Positions 1-5,686 of a stretch of 6,637 bases of DNA are shown here, piece by piece. Source of the DNA: Bacteroidales bacterium (GTDB lineage Bacteria > Bacteroidota > Bacteroidia > Bacteroidales > GCA-2711565); the NCBI GenBank assembly GCA_029938505.1, contig JAOZUV010000114.1:1-6637 (forward strand), in the 5' to 3' direction. The translations under genes and the position numbers were made by a program. Positions within the stretch are counted from its first letter, which is position 1, and each line of letters begins with the position of its first letter. A model generated the notes under the pieces. It made no database searches and had not been told where the DNA came from. It saw nothing but the letters and a program-made list of their open reading frames with translations.

Positions 1-527
1 TTTCACGTTTGATGATGGATCGTATTATTTTCTTAGGTGTTCCAATCAATGATTATGTGGCCAATATAATTCAAGCACAATTATTATTTTTGGAGTCCGT
101 GGATGCAAAAAAAGACATCCAAATTTACTTAAATACACCAGGTGGTTCCGTTTATGCTGGTTTAGGCATTTACGATACCATGCAATACATCTCATCAGAT
201 ATTGCAACTATTTGTACTGGAATGGCTGCTTCGATGGGAGCCGTTTTATTATGTGCCGGAGCAAAAGGTAAACGTACTGCTTTAAAACATTCACGTGTTC
301 TTATTCACCAACCAATGGGTGGTGCTCAAGGACAAGCTTCTGACATTGAAATCACAGCTCGTGAAATTCAAAAGTTAAAAAAAGAGTTATACGATATCAT
401 TGCTTCACATGCCGGACAGACTTACAAAAAGATTTGGAAAGATTCTGATCGTGATTACTGGATGACTTCTGATGAAGCTAAGGAATATGGAATGATTGAT
501 GAAGTTTTAATTCGCAATAAAAAATAA
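1..527 (+). CDS. clpP: ATP-dependent Clp protease proteolytic subunit, 5'-truncated by the window edge
   Basis: This is the serine peptidase of the ClpXP protease, a cytoplasmic 14-mer that degrades proteins unfolded by ClpX. The reading frame is open to the window edge: bases 3-11 read Ser-Arg-Leu before the tandem Met codons at 12 and 15. In Bacteroidota ClpP as I remember it, the stretch before MMDRIIFLG is internal, so the TTG at 9 is not a start and roughly 45-50 N-terminal residues are missing. Counting the codon at 9 as residue 1, the catalytic triad is visible: Ser75 in GMAASMG (bases 231-233), His100 in RVLIHQP and Asp149 in DRDYWMT. The GGSVYAG oxyanion and substrate strand (45-51) and the head-to-head contact helix region after [12 protein letters not shown] (104-115) are intact. 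The C-terminus, DEVLIRNKK, is normal for the family. clpX begins 6 bp after the stop, so the two are almost certainly co-transcribed; tig is the usual gene upstream but lies outside the window. Confidence 0.97.
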   Translation, partial: SRLMMDRIIFLGVPINDYVANIIQAQLLFLESVDAKKDIQIYLNTPGGSVYAGLGIYDTMQYISSDIATICTGMAASMGAVLLCAGAKGKRTALKHSRVLIHQPMGGAQGQASDIEITAREIQKLKKELYDIIASHAGQTYKKIWKDSDRDYWMTSDEAKEYGMIDEVLIRNKK

Positions 528-533
528 ATCTGT

Positions 534-1766
534 ATGGCCAAGAAACATCTTGATCGTTGTTCGTTTTGTGGAAGAGAGAAAGAAGATACTGGTGTATTAA
601 TTGCTGGTATTGATGCTCATATTTGCAATCATTGTGTTGAACAAGCTCAATTGATTGTTCAGGAAGAGGTAAGTTCAAAGGCTGATTCTCAATTTGAAGA
701 CATTACCCTCTACAAACCAAAAGAGATTAAAGAACATCTCGATCAATATGTTATTGGACAAGATGATTCTAAACGGATACTTTCTGTGGCCGTTTACAAT
801 CATTACAAACGTATTATGCAACCCCCAACTGATGATGATGTTGAGATTGAAAAATCCAATATCATCATTGTGGGTGAAACAGGTACCGGAAAAACTTTAT
901 TAGCGCGTACTATTGCTCGCTTTTTGGACGTCCCCTTTTGCATAGCAGATGCAACTGTTTTAACAGAAGCTGGCTATGTAGGCGAAGATGTTGAGACCAT
1001 CTTAACCCGTTTACTGCAAGTTGCAGATTATAATGTCGCAGCCGCAGAACGAGGAATTATTTTTATTGATGAGATAGATAAGATTGCTCGTAAAAGCGAC
1101 AATCCAAGTATTACTCGCGATGTTTCGGGCGAAGGCGTACAACAAGCTTTGCTTAAACTTTTAGAAGGGACACCTGTAAATGTACCGCCACAAGGAGGAC
1201 GTAAACACCCTGAGCAAAAGTTGATTCAAGTTGATACAAAAAATATTTTATTTATTTCAGGTGGGGCTTTTAACGGAATCGATAAAATCATTGGTTCGCG
1301 CATGCGAACAAATATGATTGGTTATAGTTCTGATAAAGATAAAGAAGTTATTGACAAAGAAAATTTGCTTCAATATATATCTCCTGCCGACCTCAAAACC
1401 TTTGGATTAATCCCTGAGATTGTTGGTCGCTTGCCTGTTCTTTCATATTTAGATCCACTGGACAAAGATGCTTTAATTCAAATTTTAACAGAACCAAAAA
1501 ATTCATTGGTCAAACAATTCACCAAACTGTTTGAGATGGATGGGGTTAAATTAAAAATTGATAAAGAAGTTCTTGTATTCATTGTAAATAGAGCCATCGA
1601 TTTTAAATTGGGTGCTCGTGGCTTACGTTCCATCATGGAAGCAATTCTTACAGATGCGATGTTTGAAATGCCATCTAAAAAATCTGCTAAGTCACTACAT
1701 TTAACACTTTCATACGTAAAAGGGAAATTCGAAAAAGCTAATTTAGCAAAACTCAAAGTTGCGTAG
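534..1766 (+). CDS. clpX: ATP-dependent Clp protease ATP-binding subunit ClpX
   Basis: ClpX is the AAA+ unfoldase that recognises substrates, threads them through a hexameric ring and feeds them to ClpP. All expected parts are present in 410 residues, the usual length. The N-terminal zinc-binding domain has Cys9, Cys12, Cys31 and Cys34. Walker A is GETGTGKT (114-121), the GYVG pore-1 loop is at 147-150, Walker B IIFIDE ends at Glu180, and the RKH pore entrance loop is at 223-225. The ClpP-docking loop reads IGY (262-264), where E. coli has IGF. The likely arginine finger is Arg299 in EIVGRLP, and sensor 2 is Arg362 in GARGLR. The ATG at 534 is chosen because the zinc finger follows at once. 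There is no Shine-Dalgarno in the A-rich gap after clpP, as is normal for Bacteroidota. Nothing appears broken; the product should form ClpXP with its upstream neighbour. Confidence 0.98.
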   Translation: MAKKHLDRCSFCGREKEDTGVLIAGIDAHICNHCVEQAQLIVQEEVSSKADSQFEDITLYKPKEIKEHLDQYVIGQDDSKRILSVAVYNHYKRIMQPPTDDDVEIEKSNIIIVGETGTGKTLLARTIARFLDVPFCIADATVLTEAGYVGEDVETILTRLLQVADYNVAAAERGIIFIDEIDKIARKSDNPSITRDVSGEGVQQALLKLLEGTPVNVPPQGGRKHPEQKLIQVDTKNILFISGGAFNGIDKIIGSRMRTNMIGYSSDKDKEVIDKENLLQYISPADLKTFGLIPEIVGRLPVLSYLDPLDKDALIQILTEPKNSLVKQFTKLFEMDGVKLKIDKEVLVFIVNRAIDFKLGARGLRSIMEAILTDAMFEMPSKKSAKSLHLTLSYVKGKFEKANLAKLKVA

Positions 1767-1769
1767 TTC

Positions 1770-1798
1770 ATAAATTTTTTCTTAAATTTATTTGTTTT
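1770..1798 (+). terminator. weak candidate terminator after clpX
   Basis: Four bases past the clpX stop, an 8-bp inverted repeat (ATAAATTT at 1770-1777, AAATTTAT at 1784-1791) encloses a 6-nt loop and is followed by TTGTTTT (1792-1798). The geometry fits an intrinsic terminator, but the stem has no G-C pair and would be weak. In DNA this AT-rich, such repeats also arise by chance. If it does not work, clpX transcripts would read through into the DUF4294 gene. Confidence 0.25.
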
Positions 1799-1801
1799 CA
1801 A

Positions 1802-1818
1802 AATCACAATATGTGATT
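1802..1818. repeat. 17-bp perfect dyad AATCACA-ATA-TGTGATT
   Basis: The arms AATCACA (1802-1808) and TGTGATT (1812-1818) are exact inverted complements around ATA. The dyad lies between clpX and the DUF4294 gene, 19 bp before that gene's ATG. It could be an operator for a dimeric regulator or a small hairpin in the mRNA leader. There is no real U-tract after it, so it is a poor terminator. Its half-sites resemble TCACA/TGTGA CRP-type half-sites, but in the opposite arrangement and with the wrong spacing, so CRP-like binding is not implied. An overlapping alternative pairing, ACAATA (1806-1811) with TATTGT (1821-1826), also exists. Confidence 0.5.
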
Positions 1819-1834
1819 ATTATTGTAATTTCGA

Positions 1835-1860
1835 ATTATGAAAAAAATACTTTTCATAAT
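1835..1860 (+). promoter_or_regulatory. hairpin enclosing the start codon of the DUF4294 gene
   Basis: A perfect 10-bp inverted repeat, ATTATGAAAA (1835-1844) and TTTTCATAAT (1851-1860), surrounds the loop AAATAC. The ATG at 1838-1840 is inside the left arm, so in the mRNA the start codon would be base-paired to codons 5-8. Nine of ten pairs are A-U, so stability is modest. Part of the symmetry follows from the Lys-Lys then Ile-Leu-Phe-Ile codons of a signal peptide. It may tune initiation by temperature or by ribosome access, but that is inference. Confidence 0.4.
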
Positions 1861-2419
1861 CATCATTTTACTTTTAAGCAATTCTTCATTCTCCCAAAAC
1901 ATAAAAGATAGAATTGTTTATTCAACTGTAATTGATGGTGACACTCTTTTAATTATTCCTCTCGATGAAGTCAAAGTAAAAGCAAAGCGTACTCGTAAAA
2001 ATATGCGTCACATCCGACGAACAAATCGATTAATTAGATATGTAAAAAAAGTATATCCCTATGCCAAAATAGCTGGTCGAAAACTCCAAGAATATGATTC
2101 GCTTTTAAGTACAATAGAGAAAAAATCTCAAAGAAGAAAAGTTATGAGGCAAGCCGAAAAAGAGATTAATGAGGAATTTGGGGGTGAACTTAAAAAACTT
2201 ACAATTAATCAAGGCAAAATATTACTCAAACTAATTGATCGTGAAACCGGAGATACTTCGTTTAAGTTGGTAAAAGACTTAAGAGGTGGTTTTACTGCTT
2301 TTTTTTATCAAACATTTGCACGCCTTTTTACTTTGAATTTGAAAGTAAAATATGATCCCGAAGGAGTAGATAAGAAAATTGAAGAAATTGTACAGCTAAT
2401 AGAATTAGGGATACTATAA
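1838..2419 (+). CDS. DUF4294-like secreted protein of unknown function
   Basis: This 193-residue protein resembles the DUF4294 family of Bacteroidota, which has no established function. Residues 1-19 form a signal peptide: MKK, a run of Ile/Leu, then SNSSFS with probable cleavage before Gln20. No cysteine follows, so it is not a lipoprotein, and the mature protein is probably periplasmic. A short beta-like segment (VIDGDTLLIIPLDEV, 31-45) leads into a strongly basic stretch (46-71) with many Arg/Lys. Next come the family-like VYPYAK motif (72-77), a charged, probably helical region (82-113), then LTINQGKILLKLIDRETG (121-138), LRGG (148-151) and NLKVKYDP (167-174). No catalytic signature is recognisable. 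The basic segment could bind an anionic partner, but that is a guess. It lies 71 bp after clpX in the same direction and ends 2 bp from the convergent sugar transferase. I recall the family only by its motifs, so the assignment is likely rather than certain. Confidence 0.85.
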   Translation: MKKILFIIIILLLSNSSFSQNIKDRIVYSTVIDGDTLLIIPLDEVKVKAKRTRKNMRHIRRTNRLIRYVKKVYPYAKIAGRKLQEYDSLLSTIEKKSQRRKVMRQAEKEINEEFGGELKKLTINQGKILLKLIDRETGDTSFKLVKDLRGGFTAFFYQTFARLFTLNLKVKYDPEGVDKKIEEIVQLIELGIL

Positions 2420-2421
2420 AA

Positions 2422-3837
2422 TTATTTTCCACGACCACGCAAAACAATCAGAATAGTATAAATCAAGATTTTAAAATCAATTGCCAAGGACATATTCTCG
2501 ATATAAAGCAAATCATACTTTAAGCGTTCTATCATTTCATCAACTGTTGAAGCATAACCATATTGAACCTGACCCCAAGAAGTAATTCCAGGTCTAACCT
2601 TGTGCAACAAACGATAATGGGGTGAGCGTTTTACAATCTCATCGATATAATATTTTCGCTCTGGACGAGGTCCTACAAGCGACATGTCGCCAATAATAAC
2701 ACTATAAAATTGAGGAATTTCATCTAAGCGAACTTTACGTAAGAAACGTCCGAAAATAGTAATCCGGTTATCATCTTCAGATGAAAGTTGGGGGCCATTT
2801 GCTTCAGCATCCGCAAACATTGTACGAAACTTATACATTTTGAAAATTTGACCTGCTTTCCCTACCCGAAGTTGTCCATAAATAATGGGGCCAGGCGAGC
2901 TCAATTTCACCAAAACGCCTACCATAATATATACAGGAATTAGAAATATAATTGAAACTAGAGACACAACTACATCCAATATACGTTTGATCGACTGTTG
3001 CCATGATGGCATTAATTCTGGAGAAATTTGTATTAATGGAGCATGGAAAATCGAGTGCATCTTGATGTTACCCATCATAAAATCCTGCATATCTGGAATG
3101 ATTTTCACAACAACATTTAAATCCTCCAGCTCGGCAAAAATTCTATCTACAAACTCATTCTCGCTATTCTCAATAGCAATGATTACTTCTTCTATTGATT
3201 GTTGAATAACAATTTTTCGTAAATCTTTATAATGTCCAAAACATGGTAAATATTTATCGATTTCAGACTTTTTATCTTTAAAAACCTTAACATATCCCAA
3301 CAATAAATTACCTGATGACTTAGGCTGACTTTCTAATTCATGATACGTTTGAAGAGCACTTCCATTGTTTCCAACAATCAAAGATTTGAAACCAATAATA
3401 CGGTTGTGAATTTTATAAGCAGTAATGGAAGTAATAATGAGTCGAGGGATATAAGTAAGTATAAAATGCAATGAAAAGAGAACAAAAAAAGACAGGTAAT
3501 ACGTTTTATAGTCATCAATTCTATCATCCAAGATCAAAAAGAAAAACAAAACTAAAACACCTATAAAAGAAATTTGAAAAGTTTGTCCAAACTCAGCTAA
3601 ACGAGCTTTTTTAAATATCTTACGATAGGTTCCTTGCACATAGTATAAAATCACCCAAAAAACGGGGATAATTAAAACGCCCAATAAAAAGTTAGAATCT
3701 TGAATAATCAAATAAAAATTTAAAAGATCAGTTGACTCAATAAAATATTTTCTAAAAAAATAGAATAAGCCCCAAGCTATTGCAGCTGATATATAATCAA
3801 ATAAAAAATACTTTAATACTTGAAGATTTTTATTCAT
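2422..3837 (-). CDS. polyprenyl-phosphate sugar-1-phosphate transferase (WbaP/WcaJ type)
   Basis: This enzyme moves a sugar-1-phosphate from a nucleotide sugar to undecaprenyl phosphate at the inner membrane, the first membrane step of capsule, exopolysaccharide or O-antigen assembly. The 471 residues have the large-family layout: four hydrophobic segments (about 8-28, 48-68, 86-104, 112-136), a soluble Rossmann-like middle domain opening with SLIVGNNGSAL (152-162), then the bacterial sugar transferase domain. That domain shows KRILD (284-288), a hydrophobic, probably re-entrant helix (288-311) ending before SPGP (314-317), KFRTM (336-340), the catalytic Asp-Glu pair in LDEIPQ (371-376), GDMSLVGPRPE (383-393) and RPGITSWGQ (415-423). 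All core motifs are intact, so it should be active. The sugar (glucose, galactose or another) cannot be read from the sequence. No glycosyltransferase, flippase or polymerase gene is adjacent, so its partners are elsewhere. Its start is 98 bp beyond the end of the oxidoreductase gene, with a terminator between them. Confidence 0.94.
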   Translation of the reverse strand: MNKNLQVLKYFLFDYISAAIAWGLFYFFRKYFIESTDLLNFYLIIQDSNFLLGVLIIPVFWVILYYVQGTYRKIFKKARLAEFGQTFQISFIGVLVLFFFLILDDRIDDYKTYYLSFFVLFSLHFILTYIPRLIITSITAYKIHNRIIGFKSLIVGNNGSALQTYHELESQPKSSGNLLLGYVKVFKDKKSEIDKYLPCFGHYKDLRKIVIQQSIEEVIIAIENSENEFVDRIFAELEDLNVVVKIIPDMQDFMMGNIKMHSIFHAPLIQISPELMPSWQQSIKRILDVVVSLVSIIFLIPVYIMVGVLVKLSSPGPIIYGQLRVGKAGQIFKMYKFRTMFADAEANGPQLSSEDDNRITIFGRFLRKVRLDEIPQFYSVIIGDMSLVGPRPERKYYIDEIVKRSPHYRLLHKVRPGITSWGQVQYGYASTVDEMIERLKYDLLYIENMSLAIDFKILIYTILIVLRGRGK

Positions 3838-3843
3838 TTTAAG

Positions 3844-3860
3844 TCTGATTAATTATCAGA
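3844..3860 (-). repeat. short leader hairpin just upstream of the sugar transferase start
   Basis: TCTGAT (3844-3849) and ATCAGA (3855-3860) form a 6-bp inverted repeat with a 5-nt AT loop. On the minus strand it ends 6 bases before the transferase ATG at 3837, so in mRNA it would sit where the ribosome lands. The same hexamers recur in the terminator at 3930-3958, and TCTGATTAAT (3844-3853) is repeated exactly at 3953-3962. It could be an operator, a translation-tuning hairpin or a coincidence. Confidence 0.35.
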
Positions 3861-3905
3861 TAAATATAAATGCAATTGAGGAGCTAATTACTTTAGTCTA
3901 TAAAA

Positions 3906-3935
3906 CGAAATTATTATCTAAAAAATTATATCAGA
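3906..3935 (-). promoter_or_regulatory. weak candidate promoter for the sugar transferase gene
   Basis: On the minus strand, TCTG (3935-3932) is followed after 18 bases by TAATTTCG (3913-3906). Each box differs by one base from the Bacteroidota -33 (TTTG) and -7 (TAnnTTTG) consensus, and the spacing is close to normal. It would give a leader of roughly 60 nt that includes the hairpin at 3844-3860. Because a terminator sits just upstream, the transferase needs its own promoter somewhere in this 98-bp gap. This is the best match, but a weak one. Confidence 0.25.
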
Positions 3936-3958
3936 CTACAAATTATTTGCACTCTGAT
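3920..3958 (-). terminator. intrinsic terminator overlapping the 3' end of the oxidoreductase gene
   Basis: Read on the minus strand, bases 3958 to 3930 fold into a long hairpin. ATCAGA pairs with TCTGAT; then come one G-G mismatch, a U-A pair and a G-U wobble; then CAAA pairs with TTTG around a UAA triloop. That makes 12 pairs in a 13-step stem. After ATAA comes a run of six U (3925-3920). The stop codon (3938-3936) is inside the descending arm, so the terminator partly uses coding sequence (codons for Gln-Ser-Ala-Asn-Asn-Leu). This is the clearest terminator in the window and suggests the oxidoreductase gene is transcribed separately from the sugar transferase gene. Confidence 0.6.
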
Positions 3959-4922
3959 TAATCTTGTCCATAATTTTATATGCTACATCTAATGCTAAAT
4001 AACCATCATTAATAGTTACCGAAGGAGTGGTGTTATTAATAATCGAATGATAAAAACTTTCAAGCTCCGTTTTGATCGCATTAATTTCTGCAACTTCAGG
4101 TTTTTCAATCGTAATTTGCTTTGAGCCTTTTCCTTCACCCAAATCAATAATCATATCAAATGGACCCGCTTTATCCGGATCAACATCTTTCATTCTAACA
4201 ATCTCAGTTTTCTTTTCAAAGAAGTCAACAGAAATATAAGCGTCCTTTTGAAAGAAACGAGATTTACGCATATTTTTCAATGAAATTCGACTGGCTGTTA
4301 AATTCGCTACACAACCATTATCAAACTCAATACGAGCATTGGCAATATCGGGAGTTTCGCTAACAACTTTAACACCACTTGCACTCACTTTTTTGATTGG
4401 AGATTTAACTACACTCAAGATAATATCAAGATCATGTATCATTAAATCCAAGGTAACCGGAACATCAGTACCACGTGGATTAAACTGAGCCAAGCGATGA
4501 GATTCAATAAACATAGGTTTATTAATAAAATCTTTGGCAGCTATAAAAGCAGGGTTAAATCGTTCAACATGCCCAACCTGTACCTTAACATTTGCTTCTT
4601 CAGCTAATTCAATTAATTCACTAGCTTCATCAGGAGTTGTAACTATGGGTTTTTCAACAAAAACATGTTTAAAGTTTTTCAAGGCTTTTGCAGCAGATTC
4701 AAAATGTGAAATTGTGGGGGTTACAATATCAACGGCGTCAACTAAATCTATCAATGTTTGAGCATCACTAAATCGCTTAATTCCAAGTTCATTCATTGCA
4801 ATTTCAGCATTTTCATCACTTGGGTCATAAAATCCTACAATTTCGAACTCTTCAATTAATTTGATACATTTTACATGTATTCTTCCTAAATGACCAACGC
4901 CCAAAACTCCAATTTTCAACAT
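3936..4922 (-). CDS. Gfo/Idh/MocA-family NAD(P)-dependent oxidoreductase
   Basis: The product is a cytoplasmic dehydrogenase that oxidises or reduces a sugar, inositol or nucleotide-sugar hydroxyl using NAD(P). The start is placed at the ATG at 4922, giving MLKIGVLGVGHLG and 328 residues. An in-frame TTG at 4940 would add six residues, but it falls within the likely promoter and spoils the usual start just before the first strand. The Rossmann fold has GVGHLG (8-13), an acidic residue after the second strand (Asp33 in YDPSD), TPTISH (68-73), and the family's EKP (90-92) with its catalytic lysine, Lys91. HVERFNP (118-124) and the DLMIHDLD segment (159-166, with His163) form the sugar-binding side. 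HVERFNP-type members include enzymes acting on UDP-N-acetylglucosamine derivatives, so a nucleotide-sugar substrate in envelope synthesis is plausible, more so next to a sugar-phosphate transferase, but it is not shown. pcm is divergent from it. Confidence 0.9.
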   Translation of the reverse strand: MLKIGVLGVGHLGRIHVKCIKLIEEFEIVGFYDPSDENAEIAMNELGIKRFSDAQTLIDLVDAVDIVTPTISHFESAAKALKNFKHVFVEKPIVTTPDEASELIELAEEANVKVQVGHVERFNPAFIAAKDFINKPMFIESHRLAQFNPRGTDVPVTLDLMIHDLDIILSVVKSPIKKVSASGVKVVSETPDIANARIEFDNGCVANLTASRISLKNMRKSRFFQKDAYISVDFFEKKTEIVRMKDVDPDKAGPFDMIIDLGEGKGSKQITIEKPEVAEINAIKTELESFYHSIINNTTPSVTINDGYLALDVAYKIMDKINQSANNL

Positions 4923-4937
4923 AATATTCTTTTTCTG

Positions 4938-4945
4938 CAAATGTA
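4938..4945 (-). promoter_or_regulatory. Bacteroidota -7 box upstream of the oxidoreductase gene
   Basis: The minus strand reads TACATTTG from 4945 to 4938, an exact match to the TAnnTTTG -7 element of the Bacteroidota primary sigma factor. The -33 element is poor: TTCG lies 17 bases upstream, close to TTTG but a little near. Transcription would start around 4931, giving a leader of only about 10 nt before the ATG at 4922. An eight-base motif with two free positions occurs by chance fairly often in such AT-rich DNA. Confidence 0.4.
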
Positions 4946-4966
4946 ATTTTTTTTGTGCTGAACGAA

Positions 4967-5002
4967 TTAGTAAATTCGCGTAAATTATTCCATATTTACT
5001 AA
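4967..5002. repeat. 9-bp inverted repeat in the divergent oxidoreductase/pcm promoter region
   Basis: TTAGTAAAT (4967-4975) and ATTTACTAA (4994-5002) are perfect inverted complements with an 18-bp spacer. Inside the dyad, GTAAATT occurs twice in direct orientation exactly 10 bp apart (4970-4976 and 4980-4986). The three GTAAAT/ATTTAC half-sites therefore lie on a helical-turn spacing, which is what a dimeric or cooperative DNA-binding protein would use. The site is just upstream of the oxidoreductase -7 box and also upstream of pcm, so it could act on both. No regulator gene is present in the window. Confidence 0.4.
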
Positions 5003-5038
5003 CATATTTTTAAAAAAACTGAGATACAGATATTGAAG

Positions 5039-5686
5039 ATGGTAGATACTTATAAGCATAAAGGAATGCGTAAACAATTGGTGGAAGTTGTTCGAAAAAA
5101 AGGAATTCAGAATGAAGCAATTTTAGATGCCATAGAAAATATCCCTCGCCATCTTTTTATGGATTCTTCTTTTTTGGAATTTGCTTATCAGGATAAACCA
5201 TTCCCAATCGGCTCAGGACAAACAATTTCTCAACCGTTTACAGTAGCTTTTCAAACCGAGCTATTAGAAGTTAAAAAAGGGGATAAAATATTGGAAATTG
5301 GAACAGGCTCTGGTTATCAAGCCTGTGTTTTAGTTGAATTAGGAGCAAAAGTTTTTACCATTGAACGACAAAAAAAACTTTACCAGAAAACAAAAGAATT
5401 TTTACCAAGTTTGGGTTACCGCATTAAAACGTTTTATGGAGATGGCTTTTTAGGACTACCTGCTTTTCAACCTTTCGATAAAATTATCATAACTGCTGGA
5501 GCTCCCTTCACCCCAGAGGAACTTTTGAAACAATTAAAAATTGGTGGTATTATGGTGATTCCTGAAGGAAAGAGTGATGTCCAAATCATGAAAAAAATTA
5601 TTCGAGTTTCTGAAACTACCTTTAATACACAAGAACACGGAGATTTCCGCTTTGTACCCCTACTCGAAAACAAGGCAAACGATTAA
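5039..5686 (+). CDS. pcm: protein-L-isoaspartate O-methyltransferase
   Basis: Pcm methylates L-isoaspartyl residues in aged proteins from S-adenosylmethionine, starting their conversion back to normal aspartate; it acts in the cytoplasm. The ATG at 5039 is chosen (MVDTYKHKGM, 215 residues, normal length) over the in-frame TTG two codons earlier. Family landmarks: RKQLVEVVRKKGI (11-23), the IPRHLFM segment (35-41), the substrate-loop motif GQTISQP (60-66), SAM motif I LEIGTGSGYQ (85-94), the acidic residue after strand 2 (Glu109 in IER), GDG (134-136), motif II FDKIIITAGAP (146-156) and the terminal RFVPLL. All are intact. It is transcribed away from the oxidoreductase gene through a 116-bp shared promoter region, and its stop overlaps the stop of convergent miaA. 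No clear -7 box is visible ahead of it. Confidence 0.96.
   Translation: MVDTYKHKGMRKQLVEVVRKKGIQNEAILDAIENIPRHLFMDSSFLEFAYQDKPFPIGSGQTISQPFTVAFQTELLEVKKGDKILEIGTGSGYQACVLVELGAKVFTIERQKKLYQKTKEFLPSLGYRIKTFYGDGFLGLPAFQPFDKIIITAGAPFTPEELLKQLKIGGIMVIPEGKSDVQIMKKIIRVSETTFNTQEHGDFRFVPLLENKAND

Noticed and set aside
9..17. Possible clpP start at TTG 9 or ATG 12/15
   Set aside because: The frame is open upstream (Phe/Ser-Arg-Leu) and the sequence matches the interior of Bacteroidota ClpP; the gene is cut by the window edge.
1478..1807. 109-codon minus-strand open frame over the end of clpX
   Set aside because: It is antisense to well-conserved ClpX sequence, and its product resembles no family I know.
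1826..1833. TAATTTCG as a -7 box for the DUF4294 gene
   Set aside because: It has one mismatch, no -33 element at proper distance, and would leave almost no leader before the ATG at 1838.
2396..2408. CTAAT-AGA-ATTAG hairpin at the end of the DUF4294 gene
   Set aside because: It is only 5 bp with a triloop and no following U-tract, and lies within coding sequence.
2885..3205. 106-codon plus-strand open frame inside the sugar transferase gene
   Set aside because: It is antisense to a conserved catalytic domain and its low-complexity Ile/Ser/Thr composition is typical of a shadow frame. Shorter frames at 478, 694, 4534, 5467, 5918 and 6170 were dropped for the same reason.
4923..4940. TTG start at 4940 for the oxidoreductase
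   Set aside because: The ATG at 4922 gives the standard Rossmann N-terminus, and the TTG overlaps the TACATTTG promoter-like box.
5033..5038. TTG start at 5033 for pcm
   Set aside because: The ATG two codons later is a better start codon and gives a typical family N-terminus.
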